From: Bacteroidetes bacterium HGW-Bacteroidetes-17 | GTDB taxonomy: Bacteria > Bacteroidota > Bacteroidia > Bacteroidales > GCA-2711565 | Length of the DNA stretch: 41,696 nucleotides | Reading direction: 5' to 3' | NCBI GenBank assembly: GCA_002840985.1 | Contig: PHDM01000001.1 | Coordinates: forward strand, 69,412 to 111,107 | Shown here: positions 17,285 to 26,445 of the stretch, piece after piece | How positions within the stretch are numbered: position 1 is the first letter of the stretch | How the letters are laid out: each line of letters begins with the position of its first letter | The notes under the pieces: model-generated | The model's database searches: none | What the model was told of the DNA's origin: nothing | What the model saw: the letters and a program-made list of their open reading frames with translations, nothing else | Program-made: the position numbers and the translations under genes

Positions 17285-17994
17285 AGTTCAGCGAGTTCTT
17301 TCAAATTAATTTTGTTTTCATAAATGGCCTTACCGATAATTACCCCTTCGCAGCCAATTTTTTTTAGCTCCTTAATTTCTTCAATGCTCGAGCATCCGCC
17401 GCTTGCAATCAATTTCAAATTGGTTTGATTAAGTGTTTCCGCATAAAGATCAGTGGCCGGCCCCTGCAACATCCCATCTTTTGAAATGTCGGTACAAATA
17501 AGGTATTCGATGCCTTTTTGTTCGTATGAGCAAATGAATTCGATCATTTCAATATCTACAGCATACTTTCTCCATCCGTTGGTTGCAATTTTCCGGTTTA
17601 AAACATCCGTTCCTAAAATAATTTTCTTGGAACCAAATTTTTGCAGGATGCCGAGAAATAATTCCGGCTGCTGAACGGCCATACTCCCCGCCGTAATTTG
17701 CTTCGCACCGCAACTAAAGGCCAGTTCAACATCTGAAATTGATTTAATCCCACCGCCAAAATCTACTTTTAATTTGGTGTTTTTAGCGATGGATTCCAAA
17801 ACTTTGTGGTTTACAATTTGTTTCGATTTGGCCCCATCCAGATCAACCAGGTGAAGATACCTGAACCCGAACCCTTCAAACATTTTTGCCATTTCGAGCG
17901 GATCTTCTCCATAAATTTTTTGAGTATCGTAGTCACCTTTGGTGAGACGGACACATTTCCCGTTAATAATGTCAATAGCCGGTATAATTCTCAT
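17278..17994 (-). CDS. hisA: ProFAR isomerase
   Basis: TIM-barrel isomerase converting ProFAR to PRFAR. The catalytic aspartates are in [14 protein letters not shown] (D8) and [11 protein letters not shown]. Phosphate loops are [17 protein letters not shown] and IASGGCSS, ending with [13 protein letters not shown]. The 238-residue length is normal. It overlaps hisH by 4 bp and hisF by 7 bp, consistent with translational coupling in the his operon. The GWR segment after the fifth strand (ATNGWRK) is the usual HisA form. Confidence 0.96.
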   Translation of the reverse strand: MRIIPAIDIINGKCVRLTKGDYDTQKIYGEDPLEMAKMFEGFGFRYLHLVDLDGAKSKQIVNHKVLESIAKNTKLKVDFGGGIKSISDVELAFSCGAKQITAGSMAVQQPELFLGILQKFGSKKIILGTDVLNRKIATNGWRKYAVDIEMIEFICSYEQKGIEYLICTDISKDGMLQGPATDLYAETLNQTNLKLIASGGCSSIEEIKELKKIGCEGVIIGKAIYENKINLKELAELC

Positions 17995-18569
17995 AGCTGT
18001 AAAAAGTTTTTAAGGATTTGTTCGCCAACTTCTGCCGATTTTTCAGGATGAAATTGGGTTGCATAAAAATTTCCGCTTTTCATGGCGGCACTAAAAGGAA
18101 CTATATAGTTGCTTTCGGCAATCGTATTTTCGGATAGAGTGGCATAATAAGTATGTACAAAATAAACATCATTCTCCAGTTCGATCCTGTTGAAGATCTC
18201 GCCTTTTATCCTGGTGAAATTATTCCAGCCCATGTGTGGAACAATGTCGTCAGGAGGGAATGCTTTTACATCGGCATCAAATATTCCCAAACATTCGGTG
18301 TTGCCTTCTTCCGAATATTTACACATCAACTGCAGGCCCAAGCAAATGGCCAATACAGGTTGTTTGAGCGATTTAATGCAAATATCCAGTTTGTGTTCCT
18401 TCAGGTATTTCATGGCTGATCCGGCTTCGCCAACACCCGGAAAAATCACCTTGTCGGCTGCTTGAATTTCTTTAATGTCGTCCGTTACCTTGCTCTTGTA
18501 ACCAAGCCGATCGAGCGCATTTTGCACCGAACGGATATTTCCGGCATTGTATTTTATTATCGCGATCAT
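17991..18569 (-). CDS. hisH: Imidazole glycerol phosphate synthase, glutaminase subunit
   Basis: Class I glutamine amidotransferase delivering ammonia to HisF. With the ATG at 18569 the protein has 192 residues, starting [15 protein letters not shown] as in the family. The nucleophile is C76 in AICLGLQL, the oxyanion region is [18 protein letters not shown] is conserved, and the catalytic His-Glu pair is in [11 protein letters not shown]. An in-frame ATG 16 codons upstream would overlap hisB by about 50 bp and add a basic, non-homologous-looking stretch, so I reject it. The chosen start overlaps the hisB stop (ATG within TTATGA). Confidence 0.96.
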   Translation of the reverse strand: MIAIIKYNAGNIRSVQNALDRLGYKSKVTDDIKEIQAADKVIFPGVGEAGSAMKYLKEHKLDICIKSLKQPVLAICLGLQLMCKYSEEGNTECLGIFDADVKAFPPDDIVPHMGWNNFTRIKGEIFNRIELENDVYFVHTYYATLSENTIAESNYIVPFSAAMKSGNFYATQFHPEKSAEVGEQILKNFLQL

Positions 18570-19657
18570 AAACTTCCTTTTGTGCTTGGGATTTCGAAAT
18601 GATTGGTTCTTGAACAAGCCATTTTTAAGGTTTTGGCGAATGCTTTAAAGATGGATTCGATTTTATGGTGTTCGTTTGTTCCTTCCACTTTAATGTTCAG
18701 ATTGCATTTCGCATTATGGCAAAACGACCGAAAAAAATGTTCAAACATTTCGGTGGGGACATCCCCGATTTTTTCACGTTTGAAGTCAGCGTTCCACACA
18801 AGCCACGAACGGCCTCCAAAATCGAGGGCAACCTGGGCCAGTGAATCATCCATGGGAAGCAGAAACCCATAACGCTCAATTCCTTTTTTTAATCCCAGGG
18901 CTTTATCAAAAGCATCGCCCAGCGTGATGGCCACATCTTCGATGCTGTGGTGTTCGTCCACCTTCAAATCGCCTTCAACCTTGATGTTTAAATCAAAATT
19001 ACCGTGACGGGCCAATTGATCGAGCATGTGATCAAAAAATGCCAGGCCCGTATTCATTGACCCTTTTCCAATTCCATCTAAATTGAGATCGATTTCTACT
19101 TTGGTTTCGGCTGTCTGGCGGATCACCGCAGCAGTCCTTGGTTTTTCTTTTAACCATCGATAGATATCTTCCCAGCTTTGCGTAATTAAATCTGCATCAG
19201 CATTTGCCTCCATGCTCAGAAAAATTGATTTGCAACTCATGTTTTTTGCCAGCTGAACATCGGTTGCGCGATCCCCAATCACATACGAATTCTCCAGGTC
19301 GTAATTCCCTTTTAAGTAATGAGTTAGCATGGCTGTTCCGGGTTTACGGGTTGGTGACTGATCTTCAGAAAAAGTTCTGTCGATTAATATTTCAGCAAAA
19401 AGAACACCTTCATTTTTGAATGCCTGAATAATCTTGTTTTGTGCAGGCCAAAAGGTGTTTTCGGGAAATGAACTCGTACCCAATCCATCCTGATTGCTCA
19501 CCATTACGAGTTCATATTCCAGCTCATTGGCAATTCGCGCAAGATATTGAAATACACCCGGGTAAAACTCCAGTTTTTCCAAACTGTCGAGTTGCAAATC
19601 AATGGGTGGTTCAATCACCAAAGTCCCATCCCTGTCGATAAAAAGTACTTTCTTCAT
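18566..19657 (-). CDS. hisB: Bifunctional histidinol-phosphatase / IGP dehydratase
   Basis: A fusion of two histidine enzymes. The N-terminal HAD phosphatase (about residues 1-165) has FIDRDGTLV with the nucleophile D8 and acid D10, then [16 protein letters not shown] and [15 protein letters not shown]. The C-terminal IGP dehydratase (about 168-363) has [27 protein letters not shown] and [14 protein letters not shown], supplying the histidine and glutamate metal ligands. The length (363 aa) matches E. coli-type HisB. The start codon overlaps the hisC stop (TAATG), and its own stop overlaps the hisH start. Confidence 0.97.
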   Translation of the reverse strand: MKKVLFIDRDGTLVIEPPIDLQLDSLEKLEFYPGVFQYLARIANELEYELVMVSNQDGLGTSSFPENTFWPAQNKIIQAFKNEGVLFAEILIDRTFSEDQSPTRKPGTAMLTHYLKGNYDLENSYVIGDRATDVQLAKNMSCKSIFLSMEANADADLITQSWEDIYRWLKEKPRTAAVIRQTAETKVEIDLNLDGIGKGSMNTGLAFFDHMLDQLARHGNFDLNIKVEGDLKVDEHHSIEDVAITLGDAFDKALGLKKGIERYGFLLPMDDSLAQVALDFGGRSWLVWNADFKREKIGDVPTEMFEHFFRSFCHNAKCNLNIKVEGTNEHHKIESIFKAFAKTLKMACSRTNHFEIPSTKGSL

Positions 19658-20685
19658 TATAAAATATGTTTAAGTGCATTTATTAGTTTTTTATTTTCAG
19701 ATGGCTTGCCAACACTAAGCCTTAAGCAATTTTCAATTATCTGGTTTCTGTTTCGGATGATGATTTTACGATCGAGAAGTTGTTGGTAAACCTTGTTTGC
19801 ATTCCTTACCCGAATCAAAATAAAGTTGGCATCACTAGCGTAAATTTTCTCGATTCCAGCTATTTTTTTCAGATTAAAGATTAGTCGATTTCTTTCAGCA
19901 ATCAGGGTGTTTAATTGCAAAATGGTATTCTTTTTATCACCCAGTTTTTTCAGTATTTGCTTTTGATTGGGGCTACTGATGTTATAAGGGGGTTTTACCT
20001 TATTTAAATACGACATGATTTTTTCATCGGCAAAGGCCATTCCTACGCGTACTCCGGCCATTCCCCAAGCCTTACTGAAGGTTTGTACGACGATGAGGTT
20101 TCGATATACCGAAAGCTTATCCATCCATGAACCCGCATCTGCAAAATCGATATATGCTTCATCGATGATGACAATTCCCTGGAAGTTTTTGAGAATAAAC
20201 TCAATGGTTTCCGTCTGCATTAAATTGCCGGTTGGGTTGTTTGGCGAGCATATAAAGATGATTTTTAAGTCGGCATCATTTAAAAACGGGATCGCATTTT
20301 TAAGGTCGATTTGAAAATTTTCGTTAAGGGGAAGTTTGATCATTTCCACCTCATTGATTGCCGCCGAAACTTCGTACATGCCATAAGTCGGTGTAAAACT
20401 AAGTACCTTGCTTTTTCCGGGCACACAAAAAATCCGATAACATAAATCGATGATTTCATCACTTCCATTTCCCAGAAAAATCTTGCCTTCGTCAATTTCT
20501 TTTAAAAGGCTGATTTGTTTTTTAAGTTCCTTCTGATAAGGATCAGGGTAACGATTTAAAGTTCCAAATGGATTTTCATTGGCATCCAAAAATATCCCTT
20601 CTTTGCCGCTAAATTCATCACGTGCGCTTGCATAGGGTTTTAATGCAAGAATATTGGGTCGAACTAAATTTTCTATATCAAACAT
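19657..20685 (-). CDS. hisC: Histidinol-phosphate aminotransferase
   Basis: Fold-type I PLP aminotransferase converting imidazole acetol phosphate and glutamate to histidinol phosphate. Features are [19 protein letters not shown], the [11 protein letters not shown] loop, IIDEAYIDF with the PLP-pyridine aspartate, and the Schiff-base lysine K205 in [17 protein letters not shown]. The length (342 aa) is normal. It follows hisD by 3 bp and overlaps hisB by one base, within the his operon. Confidence 0.96.
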   Translation of the reverse strand: MFDIENLVRPNILALKPYASARDEFSGKEGIFLDANENPFGTLNRYPDPYQKELKKQISLLKEIDEGKIFLGNGSDEIIDLCYRIFCVPGKSKVLSFTPTYGMYEVSAAINEVEMIKLPLNENFQIDLKNAIPFLNDADLKIIFICSPNNPTGNLMQTETIEFILKNFQGIVIIDEAYIDFADAGSWMDKLSVYRNLIVVQTFSKAWGMAGVRVGMAFADEKIMSYLNKVKPPYNISSPNQKQILKKLGDKKNTILQLNTLIAERNRLIFNLKKIAGIEKIYASDANFILIRVRNANKVYQQLLDRKIIIRNRNQIIENCLRLSVGKPSENKKLINALKHIL

Positions 20686-20688
20686 TAT

Positions 20689-22080
20689 TTACGATTTTAA
20701 TCCTCCTAAGCTTTCACTGAGGCGATCGAGCATGGATTGGTCAGTTTTTAGTGTTTTATTGGAACTATTTTCCTCCAAAGATTTTAATGACTTCAATTGA
20801 TTCAGTCTGATTGATACTGCGTTTTTATGTGCCATGAGTTGCTCAGCTTCGGCCATCATTTCGATAGCAGGGCCAATACGCTCTAATCCTGCTTTACTTA
20901 TTTCCTGAAAAGTGATTTTTTTCATAAAACTTTCTACTGAAACACCGCTGTAATTTTTGGCGAAACCATTGGTAGGCAAAGTGTGATTGGTGCCACTAGC
21001 ATAATCGCCCGCGCTTTCGCAACTATAATTTCCAATGAATACCGATCCGGCATTTGAAATTTGCCTGAGGTATTTTTCAGGTTTTTTTAAGGCAAGGATC
21101 AAGTGCTCCGGCGCATAATTGTTGCTGAGTTCAATGCACTCCTCAATGTTATTGAGTAAAATTGCACGGCTGTTTTCGAGTGCCTTTCGAGCAATTGTTT
21201 TTCTGGGTAACAGGTTCAATTGTTTTTGAATCTCTTCCAAACTCTTTTTAATCATTTCTTCATTATCAGACAGTAAAATAACCTGACTGTCGGTGCCATG
21301 CTCGGCTTGTGAAAGCAGATCGGCAGCAATAAATTCAGGGATCCCACTTTCGTCGGCAATGATGAGTACTTCGCTGGGTCCGGCAGGCATGTCGATGGCC
21401 ATTCCGTATTTAAGTGCTTCCTGTTTGGCGGCAGTTACATATTGATTTCCGGGCCCAAAAATTTTATCTGCTTTCGGAATACTTTCTGTTCCGAAAGTTA
21501 AAGCTGCAATGGCCTGAATGCCGCCAACTTTAAAAATGGTTTCGATCCCAATCAATTCGGCAGCAAATAAAATAGCCGGATTAATGTTTCCATTTTTGTC
21601 GGGTGGTGTACACAAAATGATTTCCTTACATCCGGCAATTTTTGCAGGTACGCCCAACATTAAAACGGTTGATAAGAGGGGAGCGGTGCCACCGGGGACA
21701 TAAATCCCAATCTTCTCGATCGGACGATCTTCGCGCCAGCAATTCACCCCTTTGCTTGTTTCTATTTTAACAGATTTTTGAATTTGTGCTTTATGAAAGA
21801 TTTCAATGTTATTTTTGGCAAGGTTCATCGCTTCCTTTAATTCATCACTTAAACCCGACGGATTTTTGATCCTGTTTTTGTCAATCTTAACCTCGTCAAT
21901 TTTTACTTTATCGAAAAGATAAGTATAGTATTTCAGTGATTCATCCCCATTTTTCTTGATGTCGGAGAATATTTTTTTGACCAGTTGATTCAGGTCCTCC
22001 GAGTCAATAAACGGACGTTGAATGAGTTTTTCAAGTTCGGTTGAGTCAAATTTATTGGCTGTATTGTTTGTGTATTGCAT
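20689..22080 (-). CDS. hisD: Histidinol dehydrogenase
   Basis: NAD+-dependent four-electron oxidation of histidinol to histidine, zinc-dependent. Conserved blocks are GIYVPGGTAPLLSTVLMLGVPA, KIFGPGNQYVTAAKQE, DMPAGPSEVLIIAD, QAEHGTDSQVILL, NYAPEHLIL and ESAGDYASGTNHTLPT. At 463 residues it is about 30 longer than most HisD proteins. The extra part is a polar, serine- and lysine-rich C-terminal tail after the normal end (near IRLNQLKSL). The tail may be a lineage-specific extension; it reads as ordinary coding sequence and ends 3 bp before hisC. Confidence 0.96.
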   Translation of the reverse strand: MQYTNNTANKFDSTELEKLIQRPFIDSEDLNQLVKKIFSDIKKNGDESLKYYTYLFDKVKIDEVKIDKNRIKNPSGLSDELKEAMNLAKNNIEIFHKAQIQKSVKIETSKGVNCWREDRPIEKIGIYVPGGTAPLLSTVLMLGVPAKIAGCKEIILCTPPDKNGNINPAILFAAELIGIETIFKVGGIQAIAALTFGTESIPKADKIFGPGNQYVTAAKQEALKYGMAIDMPAGPSEVLIIADESGIPEFIAADLLSQAEHGTDSQVILLSDNEEMIKKSLEEIQKQLNLLPRKTIARKALENSRAILLNNIEECIELSNNYAPEHLILALKKPEKYLRQISNAGSVFIGNYSCESAGDYASGTNHTLPTNGFAKNYSGVSVESFMKKITFQEISKAGLERIGPAIEMMAEAEQLMAHKNAVSIRLNQLKSLKSLEENSSNKTLKTDQSMLDRLSESLGGLKS

Positions 22081-22090
22081 AATGGTTTTT

Positions 22091-22948
22091 TTAGAGGATC
22101 ATTTTTTCGATGGGTGAAACAAGGATTCCCTGAGCACCAAGGTTTTTTAGTTGAGCAATGATGTTCCAGAAATCATCTTCACGGACAACCGAGTGCAAGC
22201 TGCTCCAACTTTCTTCTGCAAGCGGAAGAACCGTAGGACTTTTCATTCCGGGTAATATTTTGCAGATGTCCTTGATAGCACTATTGGGGGCATTGAGTAA
22301 GATATATTTATTTGCAGAAGCATCCCGAACGGATTTGATCCTGAATAAAAGCTGATTTAAAATTGCCTCCTTTGCTTCTGTTAAATTTTTGCTTGAGATT
22401 ATTACAGCCTCACTTTGTAAGATGGTTTCTACTTCCTTGAGCCCATTGGTCAGAAGCGTACTCCCTGAACTTACTATATCGCATATGGCATCGGCTAGAC
22501 CTATTCCTGGGGCTATTTCCACACTGCCACCAATTTCTTCCACACTGGCGCTTATGTTGTTTTTATTCAAAAAATCGGATAATATTTTCGGATAACTGGT
22601 GGCTATCCGCTTATTGTTGAAATATTCTAAATTAAGGTATTGATCTTCTTTTGGAATAGCTAAACTAAGCCTGCAATTGGCAAAGCCTAATTTTTCGATC
22701 ACAGCTACTTTTTTGTTTTTTTCGTACACTTCATTCTCCCCAAGGATCCCAATATCGGCAACCCCTTGTTCAACATATTGAGGAATATCATCATCGCGTA
22801 AGAACAGGATTTCGATCGGGAAATTGGTAGCGGCAGTTTTTAGCTTGCTGATGCCGTTTGGAAGTTTAATGCCACATTCTTTTAAAATGTTGATCGATTT
22901 CTCACTTAATCTTCCTGATTTTTGAATGGCAATTTTTAGTTTACTCAT
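22091..22948 (-). CDS. hisG: ATP phosphoribosyltransferase, long form
   Basis: First and committed step of histidine synthesis, joining ATP and PRPP. At 285 residues it is the long HisG form with a C-terminal ACT-like regulatory domain (about 210-285), so it should be feedback-inhibited by histidine and not need HisZ. Visible features are IAIQKSGRLSEKS at the N-terminus, FLRDDDIPQYVEQGVADIGILGEN, the PRPP-binding-type segment GIGLADAICDIVSSGSTL, and GMKSPTVLPL opening the regulatory domain. It is the first structural gene of the operon, 10 bp upstream of hisD and preceded by the attenuator region. Its start codon context (ATGAGTAAAC) is complementary to an upstream leader segment. Confidence 0.96.
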   Translation of the reverse strand: MSKLKIAIQKSGRLSEKSINILKECGIKLPNGISKLKTAATNFPIEILFLRDDDIPQYVEQGVADIGILGENEVYEKNKKVAVIEKLGFANCRLSLAIPKEDQYLNLEYFNNKRIATSYPKILSDFLNKNNISASVEEIGGSVEIAPGIGLADAICDIVSSGSTLLTNGLKEVETILQSEAVIISSKNLTEAKEAILNQLLFRIKSVRDASANKYILLNAPNSAIKDICKILPGMKSPTVLPLAEESWSSLHSVVREDDFWNIIAQLKNLGAQGILVSPIEKMIL

Positions 22949-22985
22949 TTTTGTTTTTTAATTGTATTTGAGTAAACCGTTAGGA

Positions 22986-23020
22986 AATAAAAAACCCGTA
23001 TGATTTACTCAAACGGGTTT
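22986..23020 (-). terminator. Attenuator terminator of the his operon
   Basis: An intrinsic terminator on the minus strand: 8-bp perfect stem AAACCCGT (23020-23013) with ACGGGTTT (22999-22992), a 13-nt loop, and a U-rich tail. It lies between the His-rich leader peptide and hisG, 38 bp before the hisG start, the place expected for a transcription attenuator. Confidence 0.9.
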
Positions 23021-23044
23021 AGAAATATTTTCAGATTACATAGA

Positions 23045-23107
23045 TCAATTCCTCCTCGCCTGAGTGCCAGTATGAAAATGATGATGATGTAATTTGTTAA
23101 CTGTCAT
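23045..23107 (-). CDS. hisL: His operon leader peptide
   Basis: A 20-codon frame starting at the ATG at 23107 and ending in TGA at 23045. It encodes M-T-V-N-K-L, four consecutive His, Phe, another His, then T-G-T-Q-A-R-R-N. Five histidines in six codons just downstream of a near-consensus promoter and just upstream of an intrinsic terminator and hisG is the classical arrangement of a histidine attenuation leader: ribosome stalling at His codons when charged tRNA-His is scarce would favour read-through. The translation was checked base by base. I did not find a convincing antiterminator pairing by eye, so the exact alternative fold is unresolved. Confidence 0.92.
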   Translation of the reverse strand: MTVNKLHHHHFHTGTQARRN

Positions 23108-23127
23108 TTTTTTGTTTTTTGAGAATG

Positions 23128-23157
23128 CAAATGTAAATATATTATTGAATCCACAAA
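23128..23157 (-). promoter_or_regulatory. Promoter of the his operon
   Basis: On the minus strand, TTTG (23157-23154), an 18-nt spacer and TACATTTG (23135-23128) match the Bacteroidota -33/-7 consensus (TTTG and TAnnTTTG). Transcription would begin about 7 nt further on, roughly 14 nt before the leader-peptide ATG. This is the best promoter match I found in the window. Confidence 0.8.
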
Positions 23158-23198
23158 CTATTTTTTAATAATATGCTAAAAAAATCAAAATCTATCAT

Positions 23199-23672
23199 CT
23201 AACCCTCAACCGGCAGTTGCCTGAAAAATCCTTCCTGAAGCGATAGAAAGGTTTCGGTGCTTGTAATTTCAGGAATGGACTGTATTTTTTTAACTATAAT
23301 TTCCTTTAGATGTTCATTGTCCCTCGAATAAATTTTAATTAGCAACGAATACTGTCCGGTTACGTGATGGCATTCTACGATTTCTTTAATCTGTTTGATC
23401 TTGGCAAATACTTCTTCGTGGGTACTGACGGAGGTAAGCTGAACTTGAAGTCCGATAAAAGCACAAGTGGTAAACCCAACCCCTTTAGGACTGATATTGA
23501 ATTGTGAACCAGTGATTACATTGGCCTCAATCAATCGTTGAATCCGTTGGTGGATAGCTGCTCCGGATACATTGCAGGCGCGCGCAATTTCGAGAAAAGG
23601 TGTTCTGGCATTCTTAGTCAATAAACTAAGAATTCTTCGGTCCAAACTGTCTAGGTGAAATTTTGTGTCCAT
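23199..23672 (-). CDS. Lrp/AsnC-family transcriptional regulator
   Basis: A feast/famine regulator (157 residues from the ATG at 23672; an in-frame ATG 16 codons upstream gives a poor hydrophobic extension). The N-terminal winged helix-turn-helix is LDSLDRRILSLLTKNARTPFLEIARACNVSGAAIHQRIQRLIEAN, abbreviated here to its key parts: LDRRILSLL, then FLEIARACNVSGAAI as the recognition unit. A hinge leads to the RAM effector-binding domain (about 70-150), with the VECHHVTGQYSLLIKIYSRD motif. Such proteins sense amino acids and form octamers or larger. It is divergent from the plus-strand amino-acid genes starting at 23852, 179 bp away, and adjacent to the his operon; the former are the more likely target. 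Confidence 0.94.
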   Translation of the reverse strand: MDTKFHLDSLDRRILSLLTKNARTPFLEIARACNVSGAAIHQRIQRLIEANVITGSQFNISPKGVGFTTCAFIGLQVQLTSVSTHEEVFAKIKQIKEIVECHHVTGQYSLLIKIYSRDNEHLKEIIVKKIQSIPEITSTETFLSLQEGFFRQLPVEG

Positions 23673-23794
23673 CGTTTTTGAATGTTTACTTATGATTTTG
23701 ACAAAAATAGTAAATATCACTTATGGATTTCAAAAGATACTAACAATATTTTCATTTTTCATAAGCATATACCAAAAGGTGCTTTCAAATTTTT

Positions 23795-23802
23795 TATATT
23801 TG
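23795..23802 (+). promoter_or_regulatory. Candidate -7 box for the amino-acid gene cluster
   Basis: TATATTTG fits TAnnTTTG and lies 49 bp before the start of the long PLP-enzyme gene, in the divergent region shared with the Lrp gene. A clear TTTG at the -33 position is not visible, as expected for an activator-dependent promoter, but this alone is weak evidence. Confidence 0.4.
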
Positions 23803-23851
23803 AGAGAATGAACCGAATGGTAGAAATCCCTAATTAAAAAAATCACAACCT

Positions 23852-25321
23852 ATGAATTCTTCAGGAATGAATCATTATTTAGAAGCCGCTGAAAGATCAG
23901 CTAAATGGCATGCCGGGTATAAAGCTGCAATGAAAAAATGCAGATTTGATACCATCGCGGTACACGGCCTTTACTCTATGCAGGAAGCACTTGATTATAA
24001 TCAAGGTTCCATTATTGAACCTATTTATATGTCATCATCACAAGCATATCGTGATTCGGATGAAATGGAAGCAGCTTTAAGTTATCAGATTCCGACCTGG
24101 TGTTATTCACGTATTGGAAACCCGAGTATGTATTATCTGGAAGGTGTTCTGGCCATGCTTGAAACTTATGGATCAGATTTGGATGCAAGTTGTTGCGCAA
24201 CTTCATCAGGGATGGCGGCCATTTTTAGTGCTTGTGAGCCATTTTTAAGCGTTGATCCGAAACGGCCAAATAGTCCAATGAATTTCGTTGCAACCTGTCA
24301 GGTTTACGGAGGGACATTTCAGCAATTTGCAATTCGTAAACAACAGGAAAAAGGATCTGAGTGGAGAAAGGTAATCAATTCGTCCGATATCCGTGAATGG
24401 GAAAAACTGATTGATGAAAATACCCGCTTTCTTTATGGCGAAATGCCAAGCAATCCCGGGCAGGCATTTTTCGATTTAGAAGCCGTTGCTAAATTGGCCC
24501 ATAAATATGGCATCCCTTTAATCATTGATAATACCGTTGGTTCTCCGGCATTGATCCGCCCTCTTACATGGGGTGCGCATATTGTGATTCAGTCGGTAAC
24601 AAAATCACTTACTACCAGTGGTTTTGGAGTCGCCGGAGCAGTAATTGCACGTAAAAACCTGATCTTGAAAATTGATAATGAAACCCTAAAAGCGGATTTT
24701 GCAACCTATATTAAAGCATTGCCCAATCGTGACAATGGCCCGAATATTTCTCCTATGAACGCAGTTCTTACATTAAATGATATTCGTACCTTGAGATCGA
24801 AAATGGATTTGATGAGTCGTAGTACGATGAAAGTGGCAAAATACCTGGAACAGCATAAGCATATTGAACAAGTGGATTATCTCGGACTTGAATCGCATCC
24901 TCTACATAAACTGGCAAAAAAATACATGATATTGGTTGATTCTGAACAGGATGAATTATATAATGAGAAGGTAAATCGTTATGGGCACCTGATGTCATTT
25001 CGCATTAAAGGAAGTATACAGGATACCCGTGATGTATTTGATGCATTCCAACGCATCTGGCGGGCAACTGATCTGGGTAGAATCAAATCCGTAGCTACCA
25101 TTCCGGCAATTTCGACCCATCAACAGCAAGGCGAAGAAGCGAGAAAAATAGCCGATGTACCACCAAACCTGATACGATTATGTGTCGGAGCAGAACATCC
25201 TGATGATATCATTGCCGATCTGGATCAGGCTCTGGCTGTAATGGACGGTAAAAAAACTATAAGCACTTCCCCTGAGTTTTCAGCCGGTGGAGCTTCATCT
25301 GCACGATTAAGGAAAAATTAA
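23852..25321 (+). CDS. Cys/Met-metabolism PLP-dependent enzyme (long variant)
   Basis: A fold-type I PLP enzyme of the cystathionine gamma-synthase/gamma-lyase/O-acylhomoserine sulfhydrylase family. Landmarks are YSRIGNPSMYYLEGVLAMLE, CATSSGMAAIF, FLYGEMPSNPGQ, PLIIDNTVGSPALIRPLTWGAHIV and the Schiff-base lysine K251 in SVTKSLTTSGFGVAGAV. The C-terminal IRLCVGAEHPDDIIADLDQAL is the family's substrate-carboxylate region. At 489 residues it is 60-90 longer than usual, with an N-terminal extension of about 45 residues. It precedes a homoserine dehydrogenase gene by 18 bp, which suggests a homoserine-derived substrate. Whether it does replacement (methionine or cysteine synthesis) or elimination (degradation) is not decided by the sequence. 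Confidence 0.85.
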   Translation: MNSSGMNHYLEAAERSAKWHAGYKAAMKKCRFDTIAVHGLYSMQEALDYNQGSIIEPIYMSSSQAYRDSDEMEAALSYQIPTWCYSRIGNPSMYYLEGVLAMLETYGSDLDASCCATSSGMAAIFSACEPFLSVDPKRPNSPMNFVATCQVYGGTFQQFAIRKQQEKGSEWRKVINSSDIREWEKLIDENTRFLYGEMPSNPGQAFFDLEAVAKLAHKYGIPLIIDNTVGSPALIRPLTWGAHIVIQSVTKSLTTSGFGVAGAVIARKNLILKIDNETLKADFATYIKALPNRDNGPNISPMNAVLTLNDIRTLRSKMDLMSRSTMKVAKYLEQHKHIEQVDYLGLESHPLHKLAKKYMILVDSEQDELYNEKVNRYGHLMSFRIKGSIQDTRDVFDAFQRIWRATDLGRIKSVATIPAISTHQQQGEEARKIADVPPNLIRLCVGAEHPDDIIADLDQALAVMDGKKTISTSPEFSAGGASSARLRKN

Positions 25322-25339
25322 AAATAAATAATACAGAAA

Positions 25340-26368
25340 ATGAAAAACAAATTAGCACTCATCGGTTTTGGAACCGTAGGTAAAGGATTATGTGAAATTC
25401 TTAAAATGAAACAAGCCTACCTGAACAAAAAGTATGGCTTTGATTATTCAATAGTTGCAGTGGCCGATTTTGCTTATGGCAATGTATACAACCCTGATGG
25501 ATTGGATATCGACCAGATGATGAAAGAAGCCAATGCAAAAAAGAAATTCACCAAAGATTTAACAAATCTCGATACTGTGAGCCTGATTAAGACGTGTAAT
25601 GCAGATATTGTATGCGAATTAACTTATACCGATTTAACTACAGGCGGAGCTGCAATTGATCACTGTAAAGCTGCATTATCAACCGGAAAGCATATTGTTA
25701 CCAGTAATAAAGGCCCGGCTGCACTTTTCTACCCTGAAATGAAAAAAATAGCCGATGATCATGGGGTTAAATTTATGATTGAAGGAACGGTAGTAGCCGG
25801 TACCCCAATTATCAATTTAACCGATGGCCCATTGGCCGGATGTGAGATTTCAAAAATTCGTGGCATTTTAAATGGAACAACCAATTATATGCTTACCGAA
25901 ATGGAAAAAGGAATGGATTATGCTGAAGTATTGAAAATAGCTCAGGAACTTGGGTATGCTGAAGCTGACCCTACAGGCGATGTTGAAGGCTATGATGCTC
26001 GTGGTAAAGTAACCATCCTGGCAAATATCGTGATGGGAGCTTCAATTAAAATTTCTGATGTAAGCTGTAAGGGAATTACAAAAATTTCAAAAGCAGACAT
26101 AGCGGCTGCAAAAGCGAAGAATGCACGTTGGAAGCTTATTGGTTCAGTTGAAAAGAAAGATGGGAAAGTATTCGGAAGTGTGGCACCCGAAATGATTGAC
26201 CTTTCTCATCCGCTTGCTGGAGTGATGGGCGCTACCAATGCCCTAACTTTTACAACTGATTTGATGGGAGATATTACCATTGTTGGACCGGGAGCAGGAA
26301 AAATCCAGACCGGATTTGCAATATTAACCGATATCCTTGCGATCCATCGAAGTAAAAAATGTTGTTAA
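25340..26368 (+). CDS. hom: Homoserine dehydrogenase, no ACT domain
   Basis: NAD(P)-dependent reduction of aspartate semialdehyde to homoserine (or the reverse). The Rossmann motif is IGFGTVGKG at residues 8-16. NGTTNYMLTEME and the signature ADPTGDVEGYDARGKVTILA carry the substrate-binding and catalytic acidic residues, and HIVTSNKGPAA the conserved lysine region. At 342 residues it ends after the dimerisation/substrate domain and lacks the C-terminal ACT regulatory domain of many Hom proteins, so threonine feedback through that domain is absent. It is not fused to aspartokinase. It follows the PLP-enzyme gene by 18 bp. Confidence 0.92.
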   Translation: MKNKLALIGFGTVGKGLCEILKMKQAYLNKKYGFDYSIVAVADFAYGNVYNPDGLDIDQMMKEANAKKKFTKDLTNLDTVSLIKTCNADIVCELTYTDLTTGGAAIDHCKAALSTGKHIVTSNKGPAALFYPEMKKIADDHGVKFMIEGTVVAGTPIINLTDGPLAGCEISKIRGILNGTTNYMLTEMEKGMDYAEVLKIAQELGYAEADPTGDVEGYDARGKVTILANIVMGASIKISDVSCKGITKISKADIAAAKAKNARWKLIGSVEKKDGKVFGSVAPEMIDLSHPLAGVMGATNALTFTTDLMGDITIVGPGAGKIQTGFAILTDILAIHRSKKCC

Positions 26369-26383
26369 TTAATCAATAATATG

Positions 26384-26437
26384 GAAATAGTGAAATAATG
26401 AAATAGTGAAATAATGAAATAGAGAAATAGAGAAATA
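26384..26437. repeat. Period-8 tandem repeat before the four-helix-bundle gene
   Basis: About seven octamers alternate GAAATAGT and GAAATAAT, then AGAAATAG units. The tract ends 8 bp before the start of the small gene. A tract of reverse-complement character (TATTTCTTTATTTC...ATTATTTC) at 26842-26873 directly follows the gene, so the gene lies between inverted, AT-rich repeats. Confidence 0.85.
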
Positions 26438-26445
26438 CATGCCTT

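Noticed and set aside
18570..18617. A 16-residue N-terminal extension of HisH
   Set aside because: It overlaps hisB by about 50 bp; the ATG at 18569 matches the family start and is coupled to the hisB stop.
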